The position numbers and the translations under genes were made by a program. Positions 22,641 to 33,580 of a stretch of 64,000 bases of DNA are shown one piece after another. The notes beneath the pieces were generated by a model that searched no databases, had not been told where the DNA came from, and was given only the letters and a program-made list of their open reading frames with translations. How positions within the stretch are numbered: the first letter of the stretch is position 1; every line of letters begins with the position of its first letter. Origin of the DNA: Mercenaria mercenaria (lineage: Eukaryota; Mollusca; Bivalvia; Venerida; Veneridae); NCBI RefSeq assembly GCF_021730395.1, contig NC_069364.1:83657972-83721971 (forward strand), given 5' to 3'.

Positions 22641-23875
22641 AGTTTTATGCAAGAATGACCTTTCAAAGACGACAAACGTCACATTGCATGTTTGACCTTA
22701 GAGTGACAAAAACATTTTAGTGAAAATAAAAACATTTTCTATTTGCTGTTTCTCTCTTTATAGATTTCTCTTGTCAGTTACAAATACATCTTCAAAATAA
22801 TTATATGCATACATCTGGTAACCACGCAGTGTGTTTTCATAGTTTGCCCGCACAGAATGCACAAAACGCATTACTAATTTTTCCTATACACAAGCGTGTA
22901 AAGGCCCGGAGAATTTAGTGGCCATAATTATATAGGGTCGTTTGGTAGATCGCGATTGAAAGGCATTTTACTGACTGATCTTATGAGGTTATTTAAGTGC
23001 TAAGAATACATGGATGAATACATGTATTTGCATGCGATTGAAAGGCATTTTACTGACTGATCTTATGAGGTTATTTAAGTGCTAAGAATACATGGATGAA
23101 TACATGTATTTGCATGAGTATGGGTTATTACTGCTGTAGCTGTGTACGAGTCCAGTTTAAAATTATACTCAACACTGTTAAATTCAAACAACTTTTCATC
23201 AGATTTCCATACGAAACCATGATTATCGGATACGAAATGTTTTTACTAAGATATTGAGTGTTCACACTTAAATGTCTCAATCAGAAATATGAAAGATATC
23301 CCATTGTGTTTAAATAATACAGTTATCTGCAGACGAAATGCTCTATATACTCTTAAAAGACGGAACATACATTTTGCAATACTAGTCACACGGAAGAAAG
23401 AAAAGCTATCAACTGGTTAAATCTACATACGTATGAAATAAAATAATATACACACACTAAATGACTTGCCGATCAATACTAAAAAGTCATTCAAAACATG
23501 TTTTATTATAGAGATTAGAAATTAATTTCCGGTTTTATTTTTTATATTTTACTTATTAGCCTAAATGTAGATCGATCATACAAGTTTATACATACAAGTT
23601 TATTTACAAATAAGCACGAGTCCCACTTTATGTGGGGAGCATCAGCATATACATTTCTATAATGCATACATTCAGTATTATTACATACTCGTTTCTATTC
23701 CCCGTTAAGTTACACTGGTACTGGAAACGTCAATATTTTTCCATACACTGACGCCTGGATTTCATATCGGGTGCGTGACGTAATTCAGTTTGTGTTGTTG
23801 CACTATTTTTTCCTATTTAGTTCAGTATTGTCAATTTTATTCAGGCTATTGAACATATATATGAAATTTACATGA
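22641..23875. other. Intergenic DNA with a recent tandem duplication
   Basis: Apart from the 82-bp duplication at 22952 nothing recognisable is seen up to the LINE junction near 23876. Confidence 0.45.
22952..23115. repeat. Perfect 82-bp tandem duplication
   Basis: Two adjacent copies (22952-23033 and 23034-23115) beginning GCGATTGAAAGGCATTTTAC are identical base for base, so the event is very recent or the duplication is an assembly artefact. Confidence 0.95.
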
Positions 23876-26070
23876 GTCAGCTAATAAGTCATGTGAATTA
23901 GACCCTCTTCCTACATGGCTCTTGAAATCTTGTATAAACGAACATCTCCCAGTATTGACGAAAATTGTTAACATCTCTCTAGAAAGTGCAACCGTGCCAG
24001 AATCATTTAAAACATCACGAATAAGACCATTGTTAAAAAAGCCAAGTCTTGACCAAACCACACTCAAGAATTACAGGCCTGTTTCCAATCTGCCATTCCT
24101 CTCAAAAATCCTTGAGAAAGTGGTAAACAGAAGAATTGAGGAACAGCTGACGAACAATCAATTACATGAAATAAACCAGTCAGCATACAGAAAATTTCAT
24201 TCAACTGAAACCGCGTTGTTAAAAGTTCAGAACGACATTCTCGAATCCCTCGACAAAGGTGACGTCACAGTACTTGTGATGTTGGACCTGTCGGCTGCAT
24301 TCGACACCATTGACCATAACACCCTTCTTCACAGACTCGAATTTAATTTTGGATTCGCCGATAAACCCCTTCAATGGGTGGCATCATATCTAACAGACCG
24401 CTACCAAACAGTATGCATCGATGGCAAACTCTCTGAACCAGTTCTTATGAAATTCAGTGTTCCTCAAGGATCTGTTCTAGACCCAAAATTCTACACGATG
24501 TACACAAAGCCAGTCGGGTCCATCTGTAGAAACCACGGTCTAAACCACCACTTTTATGCAGATGACTCCCAACTCTATCTATCGTTTAAACCAGTTGACC
24601 AAGCATCAAAGGCAGCCACAATCACACGAGTTGAACAATGCCTAAAAGAAATCATCTCATGGATGAATTCAAACATGTTAAAATTGAATGCAGACAAAAC
24701 TGAAGTAATTCTTTTTTCGAGTCAAAAACACTCCAAACATGTTGAAAATCTAGAACTGAAAGTTGGCGAATCGAGCATAAGACCATCAAAAACTGTTCGA
24801 AACCTTGGTGTTACGCTTGATTCGAACATGCACATGGACCATCATGTTAATTCTGTGACTCGAACATGCTACGGCCAAATACGACACGTTGGTCATATTC
24901 GACCATATTTGACAACTGAAGCCACAAAACCCCTGATAAACTCGCTTGTGACCTCACGATTAGATTACTGCAATGCTTTTTTGTACGGCGTGCCAAAATC
25001 AACAGCGAGCAAACTGCAAAATGTCCAAAACACAGCTGCACGTCTTATTACGAAAACAACCCGTTTTGAACATATAACACCAATCCTTAAAGATCTTCAT
25101 TGGCTTCAAATACAAGATAGAATCAAATACAAAATTCTCATTCAAACATTCAAGGCCTTGCATGGACAGTCGCCGGTGTATATGAGAGACTTACTGGAGG
25201 TGTACGTGCCAACTAGAAATCTGAGGTCAGCAAGTGCAGCAACAACCCTTGTGCCACAAAAATGTCGACTGGTTACCTACGGGGGTAGAAGTTTCAGGGT
25301 TGCCGTCGCAAAACTATGGCACTCTCTCCCTGACAATCTCAGAAAAGATTCATCACTTAATTCATTCAAGAGCTCTCAAAACACACCTTTTCAAAATTTT
25401 CTACAACACATAGATACCAACTGTGACTGTTTTACCCATAATAAATATGCCATTGTTATTTTTGTAATACAGAACCACGGCAAGTCATTCGTCGCTGACG
25501 AAGATCTCTTAACTGTACAATTCATCATGTAATTAACTAAATTGACAATCCAGCTTTTATTTCATCATGTCACATTTTAAGGGTTATGACGTTCTATGTG
25601 TGTGTTTTTCGCAAGACTTGAGTTTCACTTGAAGTGTGTGGTATTTCTATCTAATACAGTACATGATGGCACCATTTACCGGGAGGTTGAACCACTATAT
25701 GCAGCCCGTCTGGGCGTACCAGATGTTTAAAGCACTGGTACTGGCAATAGGGGTAAAACGACCTCAAGGATAGGGGTGCGGTCATGGCTGTTTGTTACAG
25801 TAAGGCTGTAAATATTATCATTGTTCATTCTTGATATTGTTGTAATAACTATTATTTATTATTATTATGTACAACGCCATTGAATATATCATTTATAAAA
25901 AAGGCGTTTAATCAAATTGTTCAGTTTCAGTTTTGTGATTGCATATGTCATGTTTTGTTATTTTCCTACATATCTTCGATGTGTCACATGTTTAATTGTA
26001 AAGCGCCTTTGAACGTATATTCCATATGAAAAGGGCGCTCAACAAATCTGGTATAATAATAATAATAATA
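23876..26070 (+). mobile_element. CR1/L2-like LINE, 5' truncated, with 3' tail
   Basis: Starts abruptly at GTCAGCTAATAAGTC (equivalent to SANKSCE in the 5-kb copy), so the 5' half is missing. ORF2 RT and C-terminal parts run to about 25420. The 3' UTR ends in a short stem (AAAGCGCCTTT...AAAAGGGCGCT, 25998-26040) followed by an ATA microsatellite at 26051-26071. A hairpin plus short tandem tail is typical of CR1/L2-group LINEs. The poor purging of its reading frame suggests a moderately young copy. Confidence 0.88.
23922..25532 (+). pseudogene. LINE ORF2 remnant: reverse transcriptase
   Basis: A 536-codon open frame within the LINE. RT fingers at about residues 40-70 ([19 protein letters not shown]), palm motif A at 121-132 ([12 protein letters not shown], first catalytic Asp at 128), motif [12 protein letters not shown] (family usually G where D stands), and motif C FYADDSQ (YADD at 212-215). 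Thumb and the conserved tail [20 protein letters not shown] follow. After SFKSS a one-base insertion near 25373-25378 changes frame: the +1 frame reads [12 protein letters not shown] and stops at a TAG, as the family does, so the last ~50 codons of the open frame are not native. Endonuclease and ORF1 are absent. Would encode the copying enzyme if complete; here it is a truncated relic. Confidence 0.85.
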
Positions 26071-26110
26071 TTTATACATGTTTATACATGTAGATGCGTA
26101 TGTAATAAAA

Positions 26111-26220
26111 AGGTTATTATCTTTGAATCGGGAAATATGCACTCGTTCTTCAGTGGAAGAATATTGCGCTATTTCCGCTGAAGAACTCGTGCATATTTCC
26201 CGATACAAAGCTAATAACCT
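26111..26220. repeat. 110-bp palindrome
   Basis: AGGTTATTATCTTTGAATCG and GGAAATATGCACTCGTTCTT are mirrored by GAACTCGTGCATATTTCCCG and ATACAAAGCTAATAACCT around a short loop near 26160-26172. No coding potential; probably a small foldback element. It follows the LINE tail directly. Confidence 0.75.
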
Positions 26221-26735
26221 ATAAATATATCACATGACAAAAAGGAAAACGGCTACAAATTGTTCATATATAGGGCTATATACAATGATTGATTTCTTAT
26301 ATATAAACACAATAATACACTTTACAGTAAAATATCTTCTCACATAGCGCAGACTATGGACCGGCAATTTATGTAATAAACTGTATTGGAGTCCTGTAAT
26401 AATAGCCATTGTTTATATAACATAAACAGAATTAATTCATTTTACTCGGTATAATTTACGGACTTCTGTTTTGTTCATATCATACAATCGTCCGTGATAG
26501 ACGCTTAATTATCAAAATCATAGCGCGATTGTAGGCTGTAACAGATATCTAATAGGGTCATAATATAGACAATGGCATGGTGGTAAAACGTAAAGAACAT
26601 ACATAAAAGCTTTTTCCAAAATCAATGAAATACAAATATGATAAAAGTTTCCATTGAACAAATGTTAAATTGACCATAGACGAGTTAAATCGATAGGCAA
26701 TTAGTCAATCCCATTAGTTTGGAGAAATAACAATT
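26221..26735. other. AT-rich spacer
   Basis: Nothing recognisable. Confidence 0.4.
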
Positions 26736-26970
26736 GGGCCGTGCCATGAGAAAACGAACATAGTGGCTTTGCGACCAGCATGGATCCAGACCAGCCTGCG
26801 CATCCGCGCAGTCTGGTCAGGATCCATGCTGTTCGCTTTCAAAGCCTATTGCAATTAAAGAAACCGTTAGCGACCAGCATGGATCCAGACCAGACTGCGC
26901 GGATGCGCAGGCTGGTCTGGATCCATGCTGGTCGCAAAGCCACTATGTTGGTTTTCTCATGGCACGGCTC
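26736..26970. mobile_element. Foldback MITE (GAGCC family), copy 2, 235 bp
   Basis: Same palindromic structure and same length as the copy at 13852, starting GGGCCGTGCCATGAGAAAAC and ending CTCATGGCACGGCTC. Flanks AATT and AGTT agree at three of four positions. It lies 268 bp upstream of the receptor-gene ATG. Confidence 0.9.
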
Positions 26971-27237
26971 AGTTGTCATTACTGACAGGTTTTTATGTAT
27001 ATAAGTGCTCTAAACGTGAAAACGTACTTTTTTGTATCATGATGATGCGAAATGGGAGAATTGATAAATGATTAAAGTAAAAAATTCGTGCGAAACAACG
27101 GACAATTTATTAAAAGCAGGTTTCAAAGTTTTCTGACTGCTTATCATCAATTTATAATTGGATCGGAAATTTCACGAGGAGGTTAAACGATTTATTTTTC
27201 ATGCACTGAAATATCAAATAACTTGGCAAGTCTAAGT

Positions 27238-30005
27238 ATGTTTTACAAACAGACCCTTGTGGTGTTCTTGAATACATTATTTTCTGCTTTTATTCTTACA
27301 AATGTAAATTTTTCAACAGCAGAAACGATTTCTGACGTGGATAAATTGTTAAGTAATTTATTTTAACCAACCGTTTATAATAAACAAATTCGTGGTCAGA
27401 ATGACCTTTCTAAAACGATGAATGTTACGCTCAGTTTTGCGCTCCAGTATATTCAAAAGCTAGATGATCTTCATGAAACGCTGCAATTGCAAGGAATCCT
27501 CTTTACAGAATGGACTGATGAAAGACTAGTTTGGATCCCGGAAGCTTATAATAATACAAAAGTGGTGAGTAGTTTTGAAAAATATAAGCTGTAGCAGAAA
27601 TACAGAATGGAATACATGAGATAGAATTTGGAAAGAGATAAGATGATAGAAACAATAAATAAAATATTATAAGAATCTTTCCCTGGTTCAAGGTGCGGAT
27701 GGAAATATCTGGATCGAGGGTAATTGTTTAGGCGGTGATGCGGCAGATACTTCCATCCGTCCCTTGAACAAGTGGTAGGTTCTTTTTCTTGCATACCGTA
27801 TTCTTTAATAAATAGAATAAATAAAATAAAACGAATGCGTTTCCTTTAAGCACTATTTTATTATCGTAGCTTACGAATATACGCATTCATTCATAAATTA
27901 CAGCACGAGAGTTATCTTACACCCCTGGGTGTAAGACGAGATTTTCCAGCATCGGCAACAACAAAAAAGAAACAACAAACATACGGTAAAATCCTGTCGT
28001 ATAGAAGGAGCAAATGTATGGTATAGATCTATATTTATCCCAGTTTGAAAATAACCACTAAATACGTAGACCGTTGCGATTAATGCACACATAGGTACCT
28101 TTACTGAATTGGAGTTATGGTATCATATGACAGTTTTTGTGAAAAAAGAAAAAATGTAAATTAATTAAGGTATGGACTCTGTTACAGATTCTGTAAACCT
28201 TATCACAGAAATAGATAGATTGTAAGTGAAAACTACAGAACTAGTAGTATTCTTTATATAGAGCATTTTACATGAGTGTCGTTTCGTATTGCATTTATTT
28301 AATTTAAACGAGATTAATAAAATAATGGCCAACAAAAGACAAATTTAAATACATAGATTTGCCACTGACGAGGCTTGGGTAAAGATTTGTTCGGACATTC
28401 GAACACACAGATTCTACAATCTCTGCGAAAAAAAAACAACCCCGAAAGGTGTCGAAAGACAAATTGCCACAACTTTGCAAGTTCAATACTTATGAAACGT
28501 TATCAATACCGGTGTAATGTATGGCTTCTCATTTACCATTATATGTAATGCATAACTATCAAATAGAGAATCATAAACTCAGATAAAGTATATCTAAACT
28601 GGCACAATGGGTTGCTATAACCTTCGATTTTCATTTATGTATTGTGCAGGTGTATGCTGCCGCTGACACTGTATGGAGACCTGAACTCGTGGTTGCTAAT
28701 CCATCAAAGACACTACAATTCCTTGGCGACGAAATTTCAAGGCTTTTAACCAAGCACTCTTATAACGGTGTAGCTCAGTGGTCTGTTGGTAATGATTCAT
28801 TTCAACTTAATCAACTTAATCGTAAATTACAGTCCTTCAAATCCTATATAAGTTTTCTGTTATTTGATATATCCGACGGTGTATGACAGTTTTGAAGTTC
28901 GAAAACTTTTAACAACAACAATGTTTGTCAATGCCATTTCAGTTGCTTTAAGACCATTGAGATCCCCAAGTTCTATATTACAATAATCTATGTTTAGTCA
29001 ATTGCCTTTGAAAGTTTTTCATACAGTTATCTTATTAATTTGAGGAAGGTAATGATTCTAGAATATTTAATAAAGACCGGGTAAAGCAAATCTAACTATG
29101 CGACAATTCGGATAGGGGGCAGTATTTTATATAATGACTTTAATGCTGACTGAATGCTTAATATACAATATGTCCGTTATATTTCAGCTGATGTTTTCCA
29201 CTGCACATGTTCAGTTGATCTAACATCTTTTCCTTGGGATATACAGACATGTACTCTCGAGTTTACTGTTTGGGCTTATAAGGTCCATGAGATCCAGCTG
29301 ATAGCATGGCCAGCTATTATAGATTTGAATCAGTTTGAAACTAACGGCCAGTGGATATTGTTAAGTAAGCGGGTTTACACAAAGTATCATCCAGTCAAAT
29401 CCGTTCTGGCATTTGAATTCGTACTGAAACGCCGGCCTTTGTTTTTTGTTGTCAATATTCTATTGCCAATTGTTTCATTCAGTGTGCTAAATTTAGCAGT
29501 TTTTATAATACCAATTGACTCAGGGGAGAGAATCTCCTTTTCTCTGACTTTGCTTCTTTCCATTGGAGTTTTCCTAACACTGATTAGTGCAAACTTACCT
29601 CCCAATGCCGAAACAATGGCATCCATTTGTTACTTTTTGTTCTTTGTGATGGTGCAAAGTACCGTGATATGTTTATTAAATATCATAAGCATAAAGCTTT
29701 ATTTCAAAGCCAATGACGAGTCGGCGCCGAACAAAGCCTGGAATAGGTGTTTTATGCTTTGCAACACAATAAAATGTTGTTTTCAGAAAAAAATAACAAC
29801 CGGAAAAGAAGAGACGCCGGAAGACGCATCGGACCAGACAGACGATGCTTGTATGAATCATTCTGAATTCAATGACAAGACGCAGCGATCTTGTTCTTGG
29901 AAAGATATTAGCAAAATGGCTGATCAAACTTTCTTAGTAGTTATGATAATATTTTTAGTTTTTGCATTTTCAATGTTTACATTTCATGCATATAACGGCA
30001 TATAA
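27238..30005 (+). pseudogene. Nicotinic-receptor-like Cys-loop ion channel subunit, with in-frame stop
   Basis: Three exons give a full-length subunit of about 427 codons: 27238-27564, 28650-28788 and 29188-30005, all with GT/AG borders (phases 0 and 1). Order: signal peptide (about 1-28), SDVDKLLSNLF, then LDDLHETLQLQG and EWTDERLVWIP, VWRPELVVANPS, Cys-loop C163-C177 (13 residues between, with FPWD), M1 240-263, M2 269-290 starting GERISFSL (glutamate at the cation-channel ring), M3 299-325, a short cytoplasmic loop and M4 402-424. Loop C lacks the adjacent cysteines of alpha subunits, so it is non-alpha type. Codon 43 is TAA (27364-27366), in frame with conserved sequence on both sides; the next in-frame ATG (27418) would drop the signal peptide. 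Either a pseudogene, a null allele, or a sequence error. Such receptors are greatly expanded in molluscs. All other frame and splice features are intact. Confidence 0.85.
27683..27772. repeat. Small inverted repeat in receptor intron 1
   Basis: CTGGTTCAAGGTGCGGATGG with AAATATCTG is mirrored by CAGATACTTCCATCCGTCCC and TTGAACAAG. About 28-bp arms, about 35-bp loop. Further down the intron TTACACCCCTGGGTGTAA (near 27915-27932) is a perfect short palindrome. Confidence 0.6.
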
Positions 30006-30722
30006 ATATACCATTATGGGCTGTCTTGCTGAATATGCCGTAATGAAATATGCTAAACAAACACAATTTAACCTTTCTATAAAAAAAAGAAATGTTTGTT
30101 ATATATCAATTTATATTTAAAACACGTATCTTTGATATTAGCATGAATAAAATATATATCTTAAGTGTCGAGGTATTATTTGTGTTTAGATATGTTGCTA
30201 ATTGGTTTGAATTAAAACAGAACAAAAAAAACCGGGTCCGTTTTGTTTAAATTTTATGGTAAATTCCTTTTCACATTAATTTTAGGAACGGCAAAATACA
30301 GTAATGGGTAAGAAATAAAATATTTCGAAAATCGATATAAATGATAATAAAGTTTAATTAAGTTGGAACATGTTTGCTAAAGTTTTGTGCTCATTTTGTA
30401 ATTAACAAACAATTAAGGGCTTCGAGTGGTTTATTGTCTAATTTATCACGGTTTAGATTTCAGATGCGCAGGAATTGATCCACGAGGGCGTTTATTTAAA
30501 TATTTTGATAAAAATTATGCCGGGCTTCATTTATTTGAGTTGTATTGAACCGGGCGTCATGTGGCAATACGACGTCATAATGCTCTCTTACCGGTCCGAG
30601 CGTCAACCGTTGTTTATCGCAGAATATACAGAGCTTGAACTTCTTCTTTGTTTAGCTGCCAAACAAATCGAGCCATCTCTGTGCAGATAATTATACATAT
30701 AATGTCTGTACAGCTAATGATA
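30006..30722. other. 3' flank of the receptor gene
   Basis: AATAAA-containing AT-rich DNA (GAATAAAATATA near 30146) could serve for 3' processing. The 71-codon frame at 30475-30690 has no recognised motif and is not called. Confidence 0.4.
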
Positions 30723-30960
30723 CATACGAGGGCTGTTCAAAAAATAACGTAGACTTTTCCTGTCAAAAGCAGTCTATTGTGTAGAGTGCAATGTAAAATA
30801 TATGACTTTTTATCCTACCACTATGCATTTATCCGGCCATATCTGCCTGCCGTGTAAACTTGAGGTTTATTCGGTCAATACAGGTTTATACCGTCAATGC
30901 AACTGACGGACTACTTTTTCAAGTATATGTGCTATAGGCAGTGTAAACTGGGCCGACTAT
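30723..30960 (+). repeat. Possible mariner-type end
   Basis: TACGAGGGCTGTTCAAAAAA at about 30725 resembles the terminal repeat of some mariner elements. No matching opposite terminus was found nearby and no transposase frame is present. Resemblance is from memory. Confidence 0.3.
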
Positions 30961-31806
30961 TCGAAGCTCAGAACATTTTATCATTTTACGAGGACAGCCA
31001 CGGTAAAAAAATAAAAACAATGGTTGTCTCTATCCAAGTAAACCTCAATACAGAATGGCACGGTGACGGTTTTTAAAGTCTGGGTGAATCGCCCTTACTT
31101 TGTGTTTTTTGGCGTTCACTCATTTTAGTTAAAAATTTACACAAATAACCAGATTTAAGCAGTCGTTTATTGTAATTGTTGGATCTAAACCATTCATGGT
31201 GGAAGGAATTTCATTTATCTCACATTGTCTTGTACGGAAACGGAGTAAATTTAAGATATAGAGTCAAAACCATTCTGCTTGTTTTGTACACGAATGCCCT
31301 GTTAGCACGATGATCTATAATGCACAGAACCTCAGAAGGCAAAGTATGAGGTACGAAATAATGTTTTATTGTAAGGAATTATGAGTAACTGGATCAAGCA
31401 GTCAAGGGCGTAGGAATTTACAAGTGAGTGAAAATCTGGATTATTTTTGTATAGAAAACATTTTATAAGAAAATATATATTATACACATATTTTATTGAC
31501 TGCAGGATAAATAGCGATTTGGAGAAAGGTTTATCCGCCCGAGGCTTGCCGAGGGGGATAAACCTTTCGGAGGCGAGGTGGATAAATTAAGTAAAGAAAG
31601 ACAGTAACCTAATATTCTCTATATCTCGCCTTCTACAAATTTCTTGCATATCTATTGGTCAAAAGACGTCACGTGCAGACAGGATATACTCCATATCCTG
31701 CTAGATCTAGTAATTTTCCGACATGAATTTTGATTAAGACAAAATGGCTGCCGCATCGCTGGCGTAATTGAATCAAGTCAGATTATTAGCTCCAGCTATA
31801 GACATA
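30961..31806. other. Intergenic DNA with one hairpin
   Basis: No gene. A hairpin occupies 31525-31567: AAAGGTTTATCC / GGATAAACCTTT around GCCCGAGGCTTGCCGAGGG. Confidence 0.45.
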
Positions 31807-32000
31807 GGGCCCGTCTTATCAAGATACTTACGAGAATATTTCTCGTATCTTTCTCGTAAGTCTCTCGCAAGGTTCTCGTAAGTCTGACAGGTGTCTTATG
31901 AAAATTATCGTAGCTACGATATCGTAAGTTTCTACATAAAATCCTCGTAAAGTTACGAGATTGTCAGGGGTCTCGTAAATATTTACGATATCGTAAATAA
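31807..32000 (+). mobile_element. TCTCGTAAG-rich terminus, PIF/Harbinger-like (left)
   Basis: Begins GGGCCCGTCTTATCAAGATA and carries many direct and inverted TCTCGTAAG/CTTACGAGA words and TACGATATCGTA palindromes. A related stretch in opposite orientation ends TTGATAAGACGGCCCC at 46980. GGG(C)-starting ends with such subterminal repeats recall PIF/Harbinger elements. It is uncertain whether the two stretches are the ends of one 15-kb element or two separate copies. Confidence 0.4.
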
Positions 32001-32563
32001 AATGGCGGCATCCGTGTGAGCAACCACGACGAAACTTTCTGTCGAAAATACTGCAGATTGTTCAGCAGTAAAACTTGATTTTCCGTGTACATGTTGCACA
32101 ACAGTGGATGAACTACGTCATCGATCATACAAAAGCACGCGCTTTGGGTCAGTGCGACACGAAGCGGAAGCGAGTGTAAAGGAAATATTGAGCACATAAA
32201 TTCTGTTTATCTTCGCTGTTTCCTGTGTTGACAGATCAGTTGGAGGGACATGCTGGTAATAATTATTGTAGAAATATTCGGTTATTTAGGTATAATTTTA
32301 TTAGTGTCGATATTGCAGACATTCATCATCAACGGTTATTTGGGGTCGACTCGTACCCTATTTACTTCGTATCAGTGTTTTTTATCATCTATATAATAAA
32401 AGAAACTGAATGTGCATGAGACTTGATTTTAATATAAAAATACAAAATAAATTAAATAGGCATCAATGATCTATAGTGAGTATATTCGATACGGACAAAT
32501 GCCTGAACTCGAAGGGTATGTTTGACAGTATTGCAACTGTAACAGTCTCAGGAAAAATGTGCA

Positions 32564-32635
32564 GCCTCGACCGGGTTTCAAACCTCGGACCTTCTGCTTA
32601 CCATGCCAAAGCTCTACCAATTGAGCTACCGAGGC
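32564..32635 (-). tRNA. tRNA-like sequence, decayed copy (Thr-type, anticodon GGT)
   Basis: Same layout as the copy at 32827. The acceptor stem GCCTCGG/TCGAGGC and D arm are kept, but the anticodon stem and T stem each contain mismatches and the T loop is altered. Not expected to give a functional tRNA. Confidence 0.5.
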
Positions 32636-32826
32636 CACCCGATACGAGAACCGCTACACACCTTCCCTCTTATTGCAAGACATTAGCACTCCTGGCCAAT
32701 GTCTGCCGCAGACTGTTAACCGAATTCAGATTCACACCCCAGCCAAACTGTTTTGCCCTGCATGGGCTTCAAGGGTGAGCATCCTGGACGAGCCCCCAAA
32801 TGTAACAGTCTCACGAAAAATGTGCA

Positions 32827-32898
32827 GCCTCAGCGGGGATTCGAACCTCGGACCTTCGGCTTACTGTGCCAACGCTCTACCAATTGAGCTACCGAGGC
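32827..32898 (-). tRNA. tRNA-like sequence (Thr-type, anticodon AGT) inside a repeat
   Basis: Folds as a full 72-nt cloverleaf: acceptor GCCTCGG/CTGAGGC (one G-U), D stem GCTC/GAGC, anticodon stem TTGGC/GCCGA around ACAGTAA, and T arm CGAGG-TTCGAAT-CCCCG (one A-C mismatch). A box TAGCTCAATTGG and B box GGTTCGAATCC are good. Position 33 is C rather than the near-universal U and it sits in a repeated element, so I read it as a mobile tRNA-derived module rather than a cellular tRNA gene. Confidence 0.6.
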
Positions 32899-33344
32899 CA
32901 CCCGATACGAGAACCGCTACACAACTAATATGACTTGTCTGTATTGAACATATGTTTACTGGATAATAAAGTAAAGGAATTCTCTTGCCCTCCAATAAAT
33001 TAACAGGACGCCGCCTAGCCTGCATGATAATCATCAGGTAACCCAATGCCTAGTCGAGAGTCCTCTAGGGGTTTTGTATCTGGCTTGAAATCTTGATTTG
33101 ACATATTTGTGATATTACATATGTCATGCAATGTAAGTTACAAATGAAACGTTCTTATCACACAAGCTTGGTATCACAGTTTATTATAATGTCTTTAAAA
33201 CTATTTATGTTGCAGAATGCCAGAAGAAATTACAGACAACAATACTGCTCAGTGCAGTAACCAGACCTGAAAAAAAACACTGCTCAAGGCAAACTTTTGG
33301 GACAGAGTGCTGCATACATGGGCTTATGCACAAACTGAGATTTT

Positions 33345-33580
33345 GCAAGTCAACTGTCAAAGTCATAAAGAGAGGTAATAAAAGGAATGGAATCCATAAT
33401 ACCTTTTAAACTGTTAAGCAGATATTTAAACCTATGACAAATATATGAGTTATTATTGAGGTAACAATTATAAAAAATAGGAAATAGCAAGAAATTGATA
33501 TTTTTTTTATGTTCATGATAAAAAAAATTGGCTGCCAAATTATAACCAAAGTCATTATAACCCTTCAAAGGTAAGTTGTT
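33345..33580 (+). repeat. AAGTCATAAAG(G/A)GAGGTAA repeat, copy 2
   Basis: Shares ordered words with 11090-11335: AAGTCATAAAGAGAGGTAA, AAACCTATGACAAATAT, CAAGAAATTGATATTTT, GTCATTATAACCCTT. Family unknown. Confidence 0.6.

Larger units (their letters stand above)
32538..32923 (-). mobile_element. Compact element with 123-bp direct repeats, each containing a tRNA-like sequence
   Basis: Two direct repeats of equal length (32538-32660 and 32801-32923), both opening TGTAACAGTCTCA and closing GAACCGCTACACA, flank 140 bp. TG...CA ends and the size recall terminal-repeat retrotransposons in miniature (TRIMs). The repeats agree at roughly 92 percent, so it is not newly inserted, and it carries no genes. 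Each repeat holds a 72-nt tRNA-like fold on the minus strand followed by TTTTT, a possible Pol III stop. A tandemly duplicated SINE is the main alternative. No sure target duplication is seen. Confidence 0.55.

Noticed and set aside
31964-32197. 77-codon minus-strand frame near a possible gene start (ATGGCGGCATCC on plus)
   Set aside because: The plus-strand ATG hits a stop after five codons and the minus frame matches nothing I recognise; probably part of the Harbinger-like element.
32476-32933. Plus-strand frames with repeated SAYxAKALPIELPRPPDTRTATH
   Set aside because: They are the complement of tRNA-like sequences in the direct-repeat element, not proteins.
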